Positions 24,886 through 33,130 are shown, numbered from the stretch's first letter. The stretch is 64,000 bases of DNA from Pelosinus sp. UFO1 (GCF_000725345.1 NZ_CP008852.1:3960001-4024000), one strand, 5' to 3'. Made by a program: numbers and translations. The notes: generated by a model from the sequence alone, not told the origin.

Positions 24886-25146
24886 CTAACTAGATTGCTT
24901 TTCATCCTCCGCTTTTTTACCCATGCTCCTCATCATGAAAAAATGCATCAGCGGACACATGAGAAGCACCAAGTAATTGGCTGATCCTTCATAACCACTT
25001 TGTTTGAGCAGCAGAACCAGACCGAGGGGAGCCAAGCAGCATACCATCATCATCACCATATGCTTCCAACCACCACCGCAGCCCTGATGTTGCGCGTGGC
25101 TGGTTTCTTGTCCTTTGATTTGAGACACTTGTTTATATTGATCCAT
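24886..25146 (-). CDS. DUF2933-like small membrane protein (86 aa)
   Basis: A His/Cys-containing N-terminus (ETSHAQHQGCGGG) is followed by two helices (MVMMMVCCLAPLGLVLLL and YLVLLMCPLMHFFMM) and a charged tail. The pattern matches DUF2933-type proteins seen in copper and heavy-metal clusters. My recall of the family is moderate. The start has GGGAGG upstream. It lies 18 nt after the 46-aa protein gene in the same unit. Confidence 0.7.
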   Translation of the reverse strand: MDQYKQVSQIKGQETSHAQHQGCGGGWKHMVMMMVCCLAPLGLVLLLKQSGYEGSANYLVLLMCPLMHFFMMRSMGKKAEDEKQSS

Positions 25147-25164
25147 CCTATTTTCCTCCCTTGA

Positions 25165-25305
25165 TTAAGAATGCATAATCATCGCTATTGCTATAAAGAC
25201 TGTGCCCCAAGCACCCCATTGCAATAATGTCAGCACTCCCTTTTGCCATGGAGTATATTCTACGCTGCCTTCGATTATTTCCGGCGATTTATTGTTTTCT
25301 TCCAT
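25165..25305 (-). CDS. 46-residue single-span membrane protein
   Basis: ATG at 25305-25303, stop at 25167-25165. An acidic N-terminus (MEENNKSPEIIEGSVEYTPW) is followed by one membrane helix (LQWGAWGTVFIAIAMIM). GGAGGAATATAGA precedes the ATG. It is the first gene after repeat promoter site 12, followed by three more small genes in the same orientation. No family recognised. Confidence 0.72.
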   Translation of the reverse strand: MEENNKSPEIIEGSVEYTPWQKGVLTLLQWGAWGTVFIAIAMIMHS

Positions 25306-25347
25306 TCTATATTCCTCCATCTAGCTGATGAACTTTGTATTGTCCTT

Positions 25348-25395
25348 ATCTTACCATGCTGTTATGAAGAACCTGTGAAGAACTCTTGAAGAACT
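25348..25395 (-). promoter_or_regulatory. TTCATA direct-repeat promoter, site 12
   Basis: TGAA on the plus strand at 25365, 25376 and 25387. The proximal TTCATA (25368-25363) is 9 nt from a weak -10 TAAGAT (25353-25348). Confidence 0.82.
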
Positions 25396-25438
25396 TCTGT
25401 TTTTTAAGATACTAAGAAATGCACGTATATTCTCTCAT

Positions 25439-25535
25439 AAGAAAAGACTTGGCTTGTGCCAAGTCCTCAGACGCAGGCAGAAGCCTTAGTCGTTCTTACT
25501 TGGAATCAAGAAAGTGTTATACTTTCTGATTCCGT
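25439..25535 (-). repeat. 97-bp dispersed element, copy 1
   Basis: On the minus strand it runs from a GGAATC...GATTCC hairpin through a conserved middle (ACGACTAAGGCTTCTGCCTG) to a terminator-like GACTTGGC-ACAA-GCCAAGTC-TTTTCTTA. Immediately upstream (25543-25561) lies an unrelated GCCTAGGC/GCCGAGGC hairpin with a 7-T run. Three further copies are at 38863, 48917 and 49100. The stretch 25562-25662 holds nothing I recognise. Confidence 0.85.
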
Positions 25536-25662
25536 AAAAAAAGCCTCGGCAATGCCTAGGCAGTGTTATTGCACTATATATAAAGGAAACAGAAGATTTA
25601 GATTCACTCGGCTCAGTACAATTTTCTCGTATGCTGATATTGGCAATTTTAGTGGTATATGA

Positions 25663-25693
25663 TAAAAAGGCAAAGTTCAATTGAACTCTGCCT
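25663..25693 (-). terminator. Terminator of the HMA-SafE-cupredoxin gene
   Basis: GGCAGAGTTCAATTGAACTTTGCC stem (one mismatch) followed by TTTTTATC on the minus strand. Confidence 0.85.
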
Positions 25694-25755
25694 CGCCCAA
25701 ACGAGCATTTTATGAAGTACTGGATGCCATCCAAAAGATCTTTGGTTTGAAATGT

Positions 25756-27534
25756 TTACAAAAATTTTGATCTGACGTTTTCCAGGTCAGTCGTAGCAAG
25801 ATTATCAACCACTTCGATAACACCAATAATTTTGCGGTCCTTATAAATCCCAAAAGTACCAACCTCATCTTGCCGAAAGTCTATCTCTTTGATTTCTTGT
25901 TTTCCTGCAAACGAAGAAACAACTTTCTTTTGTTTGTAATCAACAATATTCCAGTTCCCAACAGCATTATCAAATTCGGCGAGGTCGATTTTGATTTTTG
26001 CAAGGGTCTGTTTTTGGATAACGACCACCAGTGGTTCAAATTCATACCCGATACCTTTTATCGACACGGTTTGTAGCTTATTACTGATTGTGGCTTTACG
26101 AATAAGCCTTTCTGTTGAAACCTTAGCAATATCATCGCCATAGATACTTTCAACTTGCGTACCACCGGTACTGCAGCATCCGCCTACTGATGAGGCAACA
26201 GATGTTTTATCTTTAGTAACATCAATGGCGCTGACATCATCCACCACCTTAATGACGCCTCGAATCATTCCCATCCAACAACTAAAGCTTATGTCTTGAT
26301 CTTGTGGCGTAAATTCAATGATGTTTTCCCCATAAGATAATTTTTTCTTACTATTTAGAGTAGGGATGATGATCTGGTTATTACAGGAGGTTATTTGTTC
26401 ACCGTCAACAATCCATTTTACCGGGACACCTTTTTGCACATATAACACGTTTGGTGTGTAGCCTCTATTATTTGCCGACATGCGGATGGTTTGCACGCCA
26501 TTATCAATTTGCGCCTTTGTTACCATAGAAGTTCCGTTAGTGCCTTTTGCTGTTAAATCCGAAAAGGGAAGATTCAGCCCCGCAATTGCTAAACCACGAT
26601 TCGTCATGATGACGCCTAATACAATCACAAGGACACCACTTAATTTCATAATCCGTTTTGTTGAATCTTTACTAAAAAGACTTGTCAATGTTCCAAAAGA
26701 AAGCATTAACGGCAATGTACCGAGAGCAAAAACCAGCATGGACGAAGCCCCCTGTAACACACTGCCTGTGCCCAAAGCATAAAGCTGCATCGTTTGGAGG
26801 GGACCGCAGGGCATCAATCCATTTAGGAGTCCAACCAAAAAAGGAGCCTTTACTTTTTTGCTTAACGAATGTGTAGGTAACGAGATTTTTAGATACTTCC
26901 TAAATATGCTAAATCCAGCCATATTGAGCCCCATAACTATCATAAAGATACCGGCAAAGATTGCAACACCAGACATAAAGCCAATTGACACGCTAAGAAC
27001 AGATCCAATCGCTCCGACGATGCCGCCAAGTACCGTATAACCTAATACCCGGCCCATATTATAGTGTAACGATGGTAGAAATGATTTAAATTTCCCTTTG
27101 GCTTCATTACCTATACTTTGTGACAACATGATGCCGCCACACATACCAACACAGTGTAAGGAAGTAAAAATCCCAATCATAAACAAAACCAAATAGGTAA
27201 CTTCTCCCTTGAGTTTTGAACCCATATCGAAGTTACCTGTATAGTTACCCAACAGGAGTACAGCTAGAAAGACGATTAAAATACCTGCAACGCTCTTAAA
27301 TTTGCCCGCTGACTGAGTCCTATAACCAATGGTATAACCAATATTACGAATCGTCTTACTGATTTCTTCGGGGTTACATGTAACGGAATCATATTCTATA
27401 TATACCATATTCTCAGCATAGCTGGCCCTAACTTTCTTAACCCCTTGTACATTTCGTATTACTTTTTCAATTCGCCCTTCGCAGGATGAGCAATGCATAT
27501 CCTGTATTGGAATTTTTTTAGCAATTGTACTCAT
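25756..27534 (-). CDS. HMA - SafE/TauE-like membrane - cupredoxin fusion (copper handling)
   Basis: A 592-aa protein. Residues 5-70 are an HMA domain with the metal loop MHCSSCEG. Residues about 75-320 form a six-helix SafE/UreH-like membrane domain with SLHCVGMCGG and LMPCGPLQTMQLYALGTG. A cupredoxin-like domain follows (about 340-430), with Cys ligands (TSCNN and SCWMGM). Then comes a CCSTGG linker and a second, degenerate beta domain. Likely role: moving or reducing copper across the membrane. The start is ATG 27534 after GAGGTGAAGAA. A single-gene unit. Confidence 0.88.
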   Translation of the reverse strand: MSTIAKKIPIQDMHCSSCEGRIEKVIRNVQGVKKVRASYAENMVYIEYDSVTCNPEEISKTIRNIGYTIGYRTQSAGKFKSVAGILIVFLAVLLLGNYTGNFDMGSKLKGEVTYLVLFMIGIFTSLHCVGMCGGIMLSQSIGNEAKGKFKSFLPSLHYNMGRVLGYTVLGGIVGAIGSVLSVSIGFMSGVAIFAGIFMIVMGLNMAGFSIFRKYLKISLPTHSLSKKVKAPFLVGLLNGLMPCGPLQTMQLYALGTGSVLQGASSMLVFALGTLPLMLSFGTLTSLFSKDSTKRIMKLSGVLVIVLGVIMTNRGLAIAGLNLPFSDLTAKGTNGTSMVTKAQIDNGVQTIRMSANNRGYTPNVLYVQKGVPVKWIVDGEQITSCNNQIIIPTLNSKKKLSYGENIIEFTPQDQDISFSCWMGMIRGVIKVVDDVSAIDVTKDKTSVASSVGGCCSTGGTQVESIYGDDIAKVSTERLIRKATISNKLQTVSIKGIGYEFEPLVVVIQKQTLAKIKIDLAEFDNAVGNWNIVDYKQKKVVSSFAGKQEIKEIDFRQDEVGTFGIYKDRKIIGVIEVVDNLATTDLENVRSKFL

Positions 27535-27686
27535 TTCTTCACCTCGCTGGTTTTATAGCAAATCACTACTCCCAATCATAAGTATTATATTCTCCCTCTA
27601 AGTTATATAGAATGAGAACACTTAATTAGAAACAATAGCTCTATTTTTCCCATAATTACAATAATTAAACGGATTAGGTTAAGTAA

Positions 27687-27716
27687 GAAAAGCTGTCAAA
27701 TAATCGGCAGCTTTTC
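27687..27716. terminator. Bidirectional hairpin
   Basis: GAAAAGCTG / CAGCTTTTC stem. It lies in 27535-27876, which otherwise shows only a second terminator. Confidence 0.6.
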
Positions 27717-27814
27717 TTTGATCACTCGCTTATTTTACGACCTTAGCCTTCATATCCTTAAAATAGAAGTATCGAAGAAAAAGGTTGTTTCACCTAAGCT
27801 ATCCGTTTTATAAA

Positions 27815-27863
27815 ATTGAAAAACCAGAGAAGGAACCGGCTTATCCGAACTCATTCTCTGGTT
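27815..27863 (-). terminator. Terminator of the FTR1-lipoprotein operon
   Basis: AACCAGAGAA / TTCTCTGGTT arms followed on the minus strand by TTTTTCAATTTT. Confidence 0.8.
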
Positions 27864-27876
27864 AATCATGTTTTTT

Positions 27877-28635
27877 TTATTTTAAGCTTTGCACCAATTT
27901 TTTCAATGATTGAGCCAAATCATCGTTTAACTTGGTCAAAGTTTCCTTGTCAATCGGACTTTTTTGTGACCCAGCTACCTCAGGGTTCAGACTTTTTTCG
28001 ATTTCCTCATAAAGGTCTGCATTACGTGGTTTCACACCATCCTCGAAGGTGCTCCAAATTTCCTCTAATTTTGGACCCATTTCTTTGATTTTAGCTTGGT
28101 CTCCCGCATCAATCGCTTTTTTCAATTCACTAGTGAGGCCAATTAACTGTGTCGCACCATTTTTAACTTGATCAGCTGGAATTAGCTTTTGTGCCAGGTC
28201 ATACAAATCTTGTATCAATTGGTCATTAAGTTTTGAAATAGCATCTTTATCAAAAGATGAAGCCTTTGTACCTGCCACAATTGGATTCAAACTCTTTTCA
28301 ATTTTCTCGTAAATTTCAGGATATTTCGGTTTAATTCCATCCTCTATCTTAGACCAGTTCTCTTCTAATTTCGGCCCGTATTCCTTTACTTTGGCCTCAT
28401 CACCAGCTATAGCAGCTTTACGTAGCTGCCTAGCCGTCTTTAACAATTTGGTTAATCCATCTTTTACTGCGGCGTCAGAAGGAACTTTATCCGCGGTAGA
28501 TTGAGTCGATTTCGTAGCAGCTGCTTCCTGTTTATCAGCGGATACACCTTTTGATCCACAACCAGTCAGCGCAAGGGTAGTAAGAAGCATAAGTATTACA
28601 AACAATGTAGCATTTTTCGAAGTATTAGTTTTCAA
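27877..28635 (-). CDS. Lipoprotein with duplicated FTR1-type periplasmic repeat
   Basis: About 252 aa with lipobox LALTGC. The body has two repeats of about 85 residues: KLLKTARQLRKAAIAGDEAK, then ENWSKIEDGIKPKYPEIY, and the parallel LTSELKKAIDAGDQAKIKE, then EIWSTFEDGVKPRNADLY. The same W-x2-x-E-[DG]-x-[VI]K pattern occurs twice in the extracytoplasmic part of FTR1 encoded just upstream, so this is probably an iron-binding partner. I place the start at TTG 28635 behind AATGGAGG; ATG 28650 overlaps that site. Confidence 0.8.
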   Translation of the reverse strand: MKTNTSKNATLFVILMLLTTLALTGCGSKGVSADKQEAAATKSTQSTADKVPSDAAVKDGLTKLLKTARQLRKAAIAGDEAKVKEYGPKLEENWSKIEDGIKPKYPEIYEKIEKSLNPIVAGTKASSFDKDAISKLNDQLIQDLYDLAQKLIPADQVKNGATQLIGLTSELKKAIDAGDQAKIKEMGPKLEEIWSTFEDGVKPRNADLYEEIEKSLNPEVAGSQKSPIDKETLTKLNDDLAQSLKKLVQSLK

Positions 28636-28671
28636 TGAATTGGCCTCCATTTTTTTTATATTCGTTCGTAT

Positions 28672-30141
28672 TTAGTTCGTAGCAATTATTTTACTCTTTT
28701 TCTTACGAGTCTCGTTGACAATCAAGAAAGTGATTGCAAACAATGCAATTGCCAGTTGGGGCACAGCACTCTGCCAAGAAGGGAAAAATCCGAGAAAATC
28801 AATCGTTGGCAGAATCGGTGCATTCGAAACAGGTATGATACCTGCTAACTGTAAGCCATGTACTCCAAGTCCCATGAATTTAACACATAGGTAGAATACA
28901 ACTACGCTGGAAACTAGGAAGAACGGGCGAATGGGTAATTTTACGCCTACAAATAGCATCAAATAAGCAATGACCGTAAGAATACCGCAACCAACAAAAA
29001 TCCCAAAGAGCAACTCTTGTGTGCTGATTTGATTGATCATTCCAATGATGAAGAGAACCGTCTCAGTACCTTCCCGGAAAACTGCCAAAAATGAAAGCAC
29101 CCCTAAGGATATTACCCGGCCTGTACTCAAGGCGGTTTCGGTTTTCCCCTTAATATACCGGTTCCATTCCTCCATATTGGAATTGCTATGAAGCCAGTAA
29201 CTCATATAAAGCAACATTACCGAGGCAAAAATCCCCGTCCACCCTGCTATTAGGAAATTGTTTTTCCCAAACGCACCAGAGGTAAAGACCAATTTGATGA
29301 CGATTGCCAAGATCGCACTAACAATTACCCCAGCAAAAACACCGGCCCAGACCCAACGCTTACCTTTGCCATCCTTTGATTTATTGACAAAAGCAAGCAG
29401 TGCGCCAACAACCAGTAATGCTTCCATCCCCTCTCTGAGCGGTATCATGGCTGCGTCCCAAAAGGTATAGGATGATTTTTGTGCCAAGGGGGTAAGATAG
29501 GCGATCATAGTCTCTACAAGGGCTGCCGCATTATCATACTTTTGATCGGCAATCATGGCATTAACGACAACCATGTCCCTTTCCGAATCGTTATAGATGG
29601 AAGAGGATTGGGCTACAACACTTCCCTCAACACTCAACCATGTTTCTCGTACTTTAGTTATCGATTCAAGCGACTTTGCCTGATCCTGCTTTTGAATATT
29701 CTCTTTCGTTTGCTGTAAAAGCTCGACGAACTCAGCAAGAGTAGCGTCTTCTTCTTTCGAATCGACACCTTTCTCATACTGACCACGAATATACTTTTCG
29801 AAAACTTGCTGTAAGTTCTGAAGTGCTGTCAATGCATCTTGCTGCTTATTGATCATAAATGCATATTCAACCTGGCCCATTTGGGTTTCGATATCACGGT
29901 AAGCAAGTTTTGAATCCGCTTTTACTGTATCCTCTATGTCAAGCCATTGATCGTGAAATTGATCATATGATTTTTTTGAGGACACCAGATCTGTTTTTGC
30001 TTTGATAAGAGCTTGATCGATATAAGGTTTTGCCTTGGTCATATTCTGAACACCATCACTTGCAGCATTCGTAACATTTGCCCCAAGAGGCACGATGAAA
30101 ATAAGTAGAAACATTACTAAAAGAAAAAAACGGTTTCGCAT
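28672..30141 (-). CDS. FTR1/EfeU-family iron permease with periplasmic domain
   Basis: A 489-aa protein. The signal peptide and extracytoplasmic helical domain cover residues 1-230, with two copies of a W-x2-[IV]E motif (QWLDIEDTVKADSKLAYRDI and TWLSVEGSVVAQSSSIYND). Seven membrane helices follow, carrying the two iron-transport motifs PLREGMEALL and FREGTETVLF. It takes up iron (Fe3+ after oxidation in characterised systems). Start: ATG after AAAGGGGAGTTT. Two Fur boxes lie upstream. The lipoprotein gene follows after 36 nt. No DyP peroxidase (EfeB) is present. Confidence 0.92.
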   Translation of the reverse strand: MRNRFFLLVMFLLIFIVPLGANVTNAASDGVQNMTKAKPYIDQALIKAKTDLVSSKKSYDQFHDQWLDIEDTVKADSKLAYRDIETQMGQVEYAFMINKQQDALTALQNLQQVFEKYIRGQYEKGVDSKEEDATLAEFVELLQQTKENIQKQDQAKSLESITKVRETWLSVEGSVVAQSSSIYNDSERDMVVVNAMIADQKYDNAAALVETMIAYLTPLAQKSSYTFWDAAMIPLREGMEALLVVGALLAFVNKSKDGKGKRWVWAGVFAGVIVSAILAIVIKLVFTSGAFGKNNFLIAGWTGIFASVMLLYMSYWLHSNSNMEEWNRYIKGKTETALSTGRVISLGVLSFLAVFREGTETVLFIIGMINQISTQELLFGIFVGCGILTVIAYLMLFVGVKLPIRPFFLVSSVVVFYLCVKFMGLGVHGLQLAGIIPVSNAPILPTIDFLGFFPSWQSAVPQLAIALFAITFLIVNETRKKKSKIIATN

Positions 30142-30178
30142 AAACTCCCCTTTCTTTGTTGTATGTAATAACCGATAC

Positions 30179-30193
30179 TAATAATCATTATTA
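30179..30193 (-). promoter_or_regulatory. Fur box 1, upstream of FTR1
   Basis: TAATAAT-C-ATTATTA is a perfect 7-1-7 palindrome, one mismatch per arm from TGATAATnATTATCA. It is 38 nt before the start codon. Confidence 0.75.
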
Positions 30194-30364
30194 ATACATT
30201 GGCGTGCTTTTGCTAATAAAAATCATTCAATTGAAATGTTGAATTTATCTTTTATTCAACCTATACCTATATCCACTTGAACTTTCTCTATTTAGACAAA
30301 ATATCTACAGCCTCGAACTATATTAATAACAAGAGTGACACCCATCAATACATACTCTTTAGTC

Positions 30365-30383
30365 GATAATGATTTTCATTGTC
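30365..30383 (-). promoter_or_regulatory. Fur box 2, upstream of FTR1
   Basis: GATAATGATTTTCATTGTC closely matches the 19-bp Fur consensus. The rest of 30194-30490 is AT-rich with no gene. Confidence 0.7.
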
Positions 30384-30494
30384 ACATTTGCAATTATAAT
30401 GTCGAAATTCCCTATCGTCAAGATAAAAAATTAAAAAAACTTAGCAATTCATAAATTTATTTTTAAAGGGTTACTGCAATCCAAACAACCGTTT

Positions 30495-30580
30495 CTATCT
30501 ATCTTTCCTTAATGAAAGATAGATAGCACGATGTACAAAGGAAAGGCAACCAGCGAGGTTTATCTCTTGTTGGTTGCCTT
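30495..30580 (-). terminator. Two hairpins ending the sigma-DoxX-desulforedoxin unit
   Basis: 30543-30580 carries AAGGCAACCA / TGGTTGCCTT. 30495-30526 carries perfect 13-bp arms CTATCTATCTTTC / GAAAGATAGATAG. Confidence 0.7.
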
Positions 30581-30589
30581 CATTTGTTT

Positions 30590-30706
30590 TTACTTTTTCT
30601 TCATTGCTTGACCGCAGCAGTGGATTTCTGGATTGCCACCAGCTTTAGTCACCGTTACTTCATTTCCGCAGAGTTCACAAACTAATACTTCACCTAATTG
30701 AGCCAT
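30590..30706 (-). CDS. Desulforedoxin-like small iron protein (38 aa)
   Basis: Complete frame starting MAQLGEVLVCELCGNEV and ending HCCGQAMKKK. The Cys pattern C-x2-C ... CC is that of desulforedoxin, the rubredoxin-like Fe(S-Cys)4 domain also found at the N-terminus of desulfoferrodoxin. No superoxide reductase domain follows. GGAGGTTCTATTA precedes the ATG. It lies 34 nt after the DoxX gene. Probably a small electron carrier in oxidative-stress defence. Confidence 0.85.
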   Translation of the reverse strand: MAQLGEVLVCELCGNEVTVTKAGGNPEIHCCGQAMKKK

Positions 30707-30739
30707 TAATAGAACCTCCTATTTTAAAAATTAATATCA

Positions 30740-31153
30740 TCAAGCAGTTTTCTTTGCAGAGGAACTTGCTTTGGATGAACTGAATAGATTTCCTAAGGAA
30801 TAGGTGTTACTTCCTGATAGAATCAACGCCACTGCAATAGCTAGTAACGATATATCAAACTCATACCCACCAATAAATCCCTTACTCATTTTGACGGAAA
30901 AAATTGCTCCTAGCATAACAAACATAATTCCAGCTGCTGCAGTGCGTGTAAACAATCCGAGAATCAGGAACGCACCACCTACAGTCTCAATTGTAGTCAC
31001 TACATAGGCAAGTGCAGCTGGCAATCCTATTGAGCCGAACCATTTAACAATGCCCTCAAATCCAGCTATTTTTTGTAATCCATGAGCTAGAAAAATGATT
31101 CCTAAAGCGACACGGAGCACAAGCATACTCCATTCATAATAACGTTTTGACAT
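30740..31153 (-). CDS. DoxX family membrane protein
   Basis: A 137-aa protein with four helices and DoxX signatures (LRVALGIIFLAHGLQKI, LPAALAYVVTTIETVGG, LILGLFTRTAA). The Ala/Ser/Lys tail is unremarkable. DoxX proteins are linked to thiosulfate/quinone oxidation in archaea and to thiol-redox and oxidative stress in bacteria; the exact role here is unknown. Start: ATG after GGGGGAAGTAAA. It is between the ECF sigma gene and the desulforedoxin gene, same strand. Confidence 0.87.
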   Translation of the reverse strand: MSKRYYEWSMLVLRVALGIIFLAHGLQKIAGFEGIVKWFGSIGLPAALAYVVTTIETVGGAFLILGLFTRTAAAGIMFVMLGAIFSVKMSKGFIGGYEFDISLLAIAVALILSGSNTYSLGNLFSSSKASSSAKKTA

Positions 31154-31232
31154 TTTACTTCCCCCTATTTTCTATTTCATTTAGTTAGTCAACCTTTCTC
31201 CTAAAAAGGATACGGCTACTTTTTATTTTTTT

Positions 31233-31868
31233 CTACATTATTTTATTGGAATCTTCTGCCGAGAAAACGCCTACCCCTTCCATTCCTTTGACTACAAAAC
31301 CTTTGCTTATAATATTACGCAAAGCTGCTCTACCGCGATGAATTCTTGACTTTGCTGCATTCGTATTAATATTTAAAATACTGGCAACCTCGGGAACGGG
31401 AATTCCCTCAAGATCATGCAAAATAAGAAGTGCTCGCTGGGTCTCGGGCAATTTTAAGATAGCTTGCTGAACCAAAAATTGATTATACTTAGACTCACAC
31501 ATCTTATCTGGATCTTCATTTGGACGTTCAATCGGCAGCATGACTGCTTGGAGACTTTCCTCCCACTCTATTTGATTGCTAGTTCGGCTTCTTTTTTTAC
31601 GAAAATTAAAACATACGTTAGAGCTCAATCGATAAACCCAAGTGTATAAACTGGACTGCCCCTTAAAATTTCGCAAAGATCGATGTACTTGGAGCAGGAT
31701 TTCTTGTAGCGCATCCATAGCATCGTCATGGTTCCCAAGCATCCGGTACGCCAAGGAATAGAGTTTCGTCTGATATTGATTTGTAAAAAGTTTTAATGCT
31801 CTCTCCTGATCTCCGACCTTATAAAAACGAATTATCTCCTGATCAACCGTCTTTTCGTTCTCGCTCAT
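31233..31868 (-). CDS. ECF-type RNA polymerase sigma factor
   Basis: A 211-aa protein. Region 2 covers about 20-95 (LAYRMLGNHDDAMDALQEIL and YTWVYRLSSNVCFNFRKK). Region 4 covers about 130-185 (LPETQRALLILHDLEGIPVP, EVASILNINTNAAKSRIHRG). A short extra tail of about 20 residues follows. It directs polymerase to stress promoters. No anti-sigma gene is adjacent, which is unusual; the next genes on the strand are doxX and the desulforedoxin. Start: ATG after AAGGAAGGATAGAAT. Confidence 0.9.
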   Translation of the reverse strand: MSENEKTVDQEIIRFYKVGDQERALKLFTNQYQTKLYSLAYRMLGNHDDAMDALQEILLQVHRSLRNFKGQSSLYTWVYRLSSNVCFNFRKKRSRTSNQIEWEESLQAVMLPIERPNEDPDKMCESKYNQFLVQQAILKLPETQRALLILHDLEGIPVPEVASILNINTNAAKSRIHRGRAALRNIISKGFVVKGMEGVGVFSAEDSNKIM

Positions 31869-31889
31869 ATTCTATCCTTCCTTTTATCT

Positions 31890-32735
31890 TCAATGAATCA
31901 TACCACTAGGCTGACAATACTTCAAAAAATCCTCGTCCTTCTCATTATAACCTGAATCTAAAAATTCAACGATCCCCATGCCTACACCAGGCAACTTTTC
32001 ATAAGCCCGAATATGCCCAGGAGTCTCTGACCCCATTACTCCTAGCAACATAAACAAGTCACGGAAATTCCCTTCAGGTTTTGCTATCTCCATTAGTTCC
32101 TGATCAATCTTCAAAACGTCCATCCCTTTGCCTTCAGAAAGTAGCTTAAGCACCCGACGATCAAAAGTTTCATGCTCTAATCGCATTTTGCCATTCATAA
32201 AACAGGTAAGGTCGTGGGAAAGGGAACCCGAAATAAGAAATAGCACTTTCCCCCCCCAATTTCTTAGTGTATGTCCCAAGGTTCTTCCCCACCGGAAAGC
32301 ACAGAGCAATGAACCTGAAACAGAGAGGGGAATTACAGGAATGTTTTTCTCTGGAAACATGAAGTGTAATGGAATAGCAATGGCATGATCAGCACCATGT
32401 TTGCTACTGTTAGGAAAGATCAGATTTTTTTCACCGGCTTGTAAAAGTAAGTTAGCCAATTTAGGATGTCCCAAAACGTCATATTCAATTTTTGGGCGAA
32501 ACCCGTAATAGTCCATCACTGTTTCATGCAGCGATGAGTTATCTATGAAAAATTTATCGTTAGTCTGCCAATGGGTAGTGACGGCAACTACAGCCTCCAC
32601 GCCCCAGTCTTGCATCCTTTTGCCACTCTCTTGCAGTGCTTTTATGACGGGAGAGGATGGGTGGTCCATTTCATCTTCAAGCAAGGTTGGGGCATGAGGT
32701 ACAATAATTCCATGAATATTAGAATCTATTTTCAT
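31890..32735 (-). CDS. LigB/DODA-type class III extradiol dioxygenase-like protein
   Basis: A 281-aa protein of the LigB superfamily. The metal His near the N-terminus is in GIIVPHAP, with VAVTTHWQ, DYYGFRPKIEYDVLGHP and HGADHAIAIPLHFMFP carrying the other ligand and the catalytic His. Characterised relatives open catechol-type rings with Fe2+ and O2; an anaerobe may use it otherwise (the fold is shared with Memo/AmmeMemoRadiSam B). ATG 32735 has AAAGGA 10 nt upstream; 32774 has none. It lies 22 nt ahead of the sigma gene. Confidence 0.8.
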   Translation of the reverse strand: MKIDSNIHGIIVPHAPTLLEDEMDHPSSPVIKALQESGKRMQDWGVEAVVAVTTHWQTNDKFFIDNSSLHETVMDYYGFRPKIEYDVLGHPKLANLLLQAGEKNLIFPNSSKHGADHAIAIPLHFMFPEKNIPVIPLSVSGSLLCAFRWGRTLGHTLRNWGGKVLFLISGSLSHDLTCFMNGKMRLEHETFDRRVLKLLSEGKGMDVLKIDQELMEIAKPEGNFRDLFMLLGVMGSETPGHIRAYEKLPGVGMGIVEFLDSGYNEKDEDFLKYCQPSGMIH

Positions 32736-33040
32736 TTTATACTTATCCTTTCTATCCCACTTTAATCTAGTCATTCATCACAATTCTAATTCTATTTGCA
32801 TTCTTAACTTCTCTTAGAGTCAGTTACTATTTAATTAGATATTGAATTCTTTCTATAATCTTAGTCACGATAAAGCCTAAAAGAGATACGGGGTAAATAC
32901 TAAAAAATTTATTAAAAATAGAAATAGCTTAAACTCTCTTAGGATTAGGTTACCTTTCTCCATTACTATAAACGAGTTTCAAAGTATAATCTAAAAAATA
33001 ATAAACGTAACTCAACATTAGGACTTTTAAGCAAATTAAT

Positions 33041-33091
33041 GTACCACAAGAAAAAAGCTGTCAGACACCGACAGCTTTTTTCTTGTGGTAC
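33041..33091. terminator. Very long perfect hairpin terminator
   Basis: 22-bp perfect arms (33041-33062 and 33070-33091) with internal AAAAAAGCTGTC / GACAGCTTTTTT. It ends the aldehyde oxidoreductase operon on the minus strand. Confidence 0.9.
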
Positions 33092-33130
33092 ATTGTTCTA
33101 TATCCTATTAACTTTAAATTTGCCCTACAA

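Noticed and set aside
25439-25535. 97-bp element as a known riboswitch class
   Set aside because: No match to any riboswitch consensus I know, and copies are not positioned ahead of genes in either direction.
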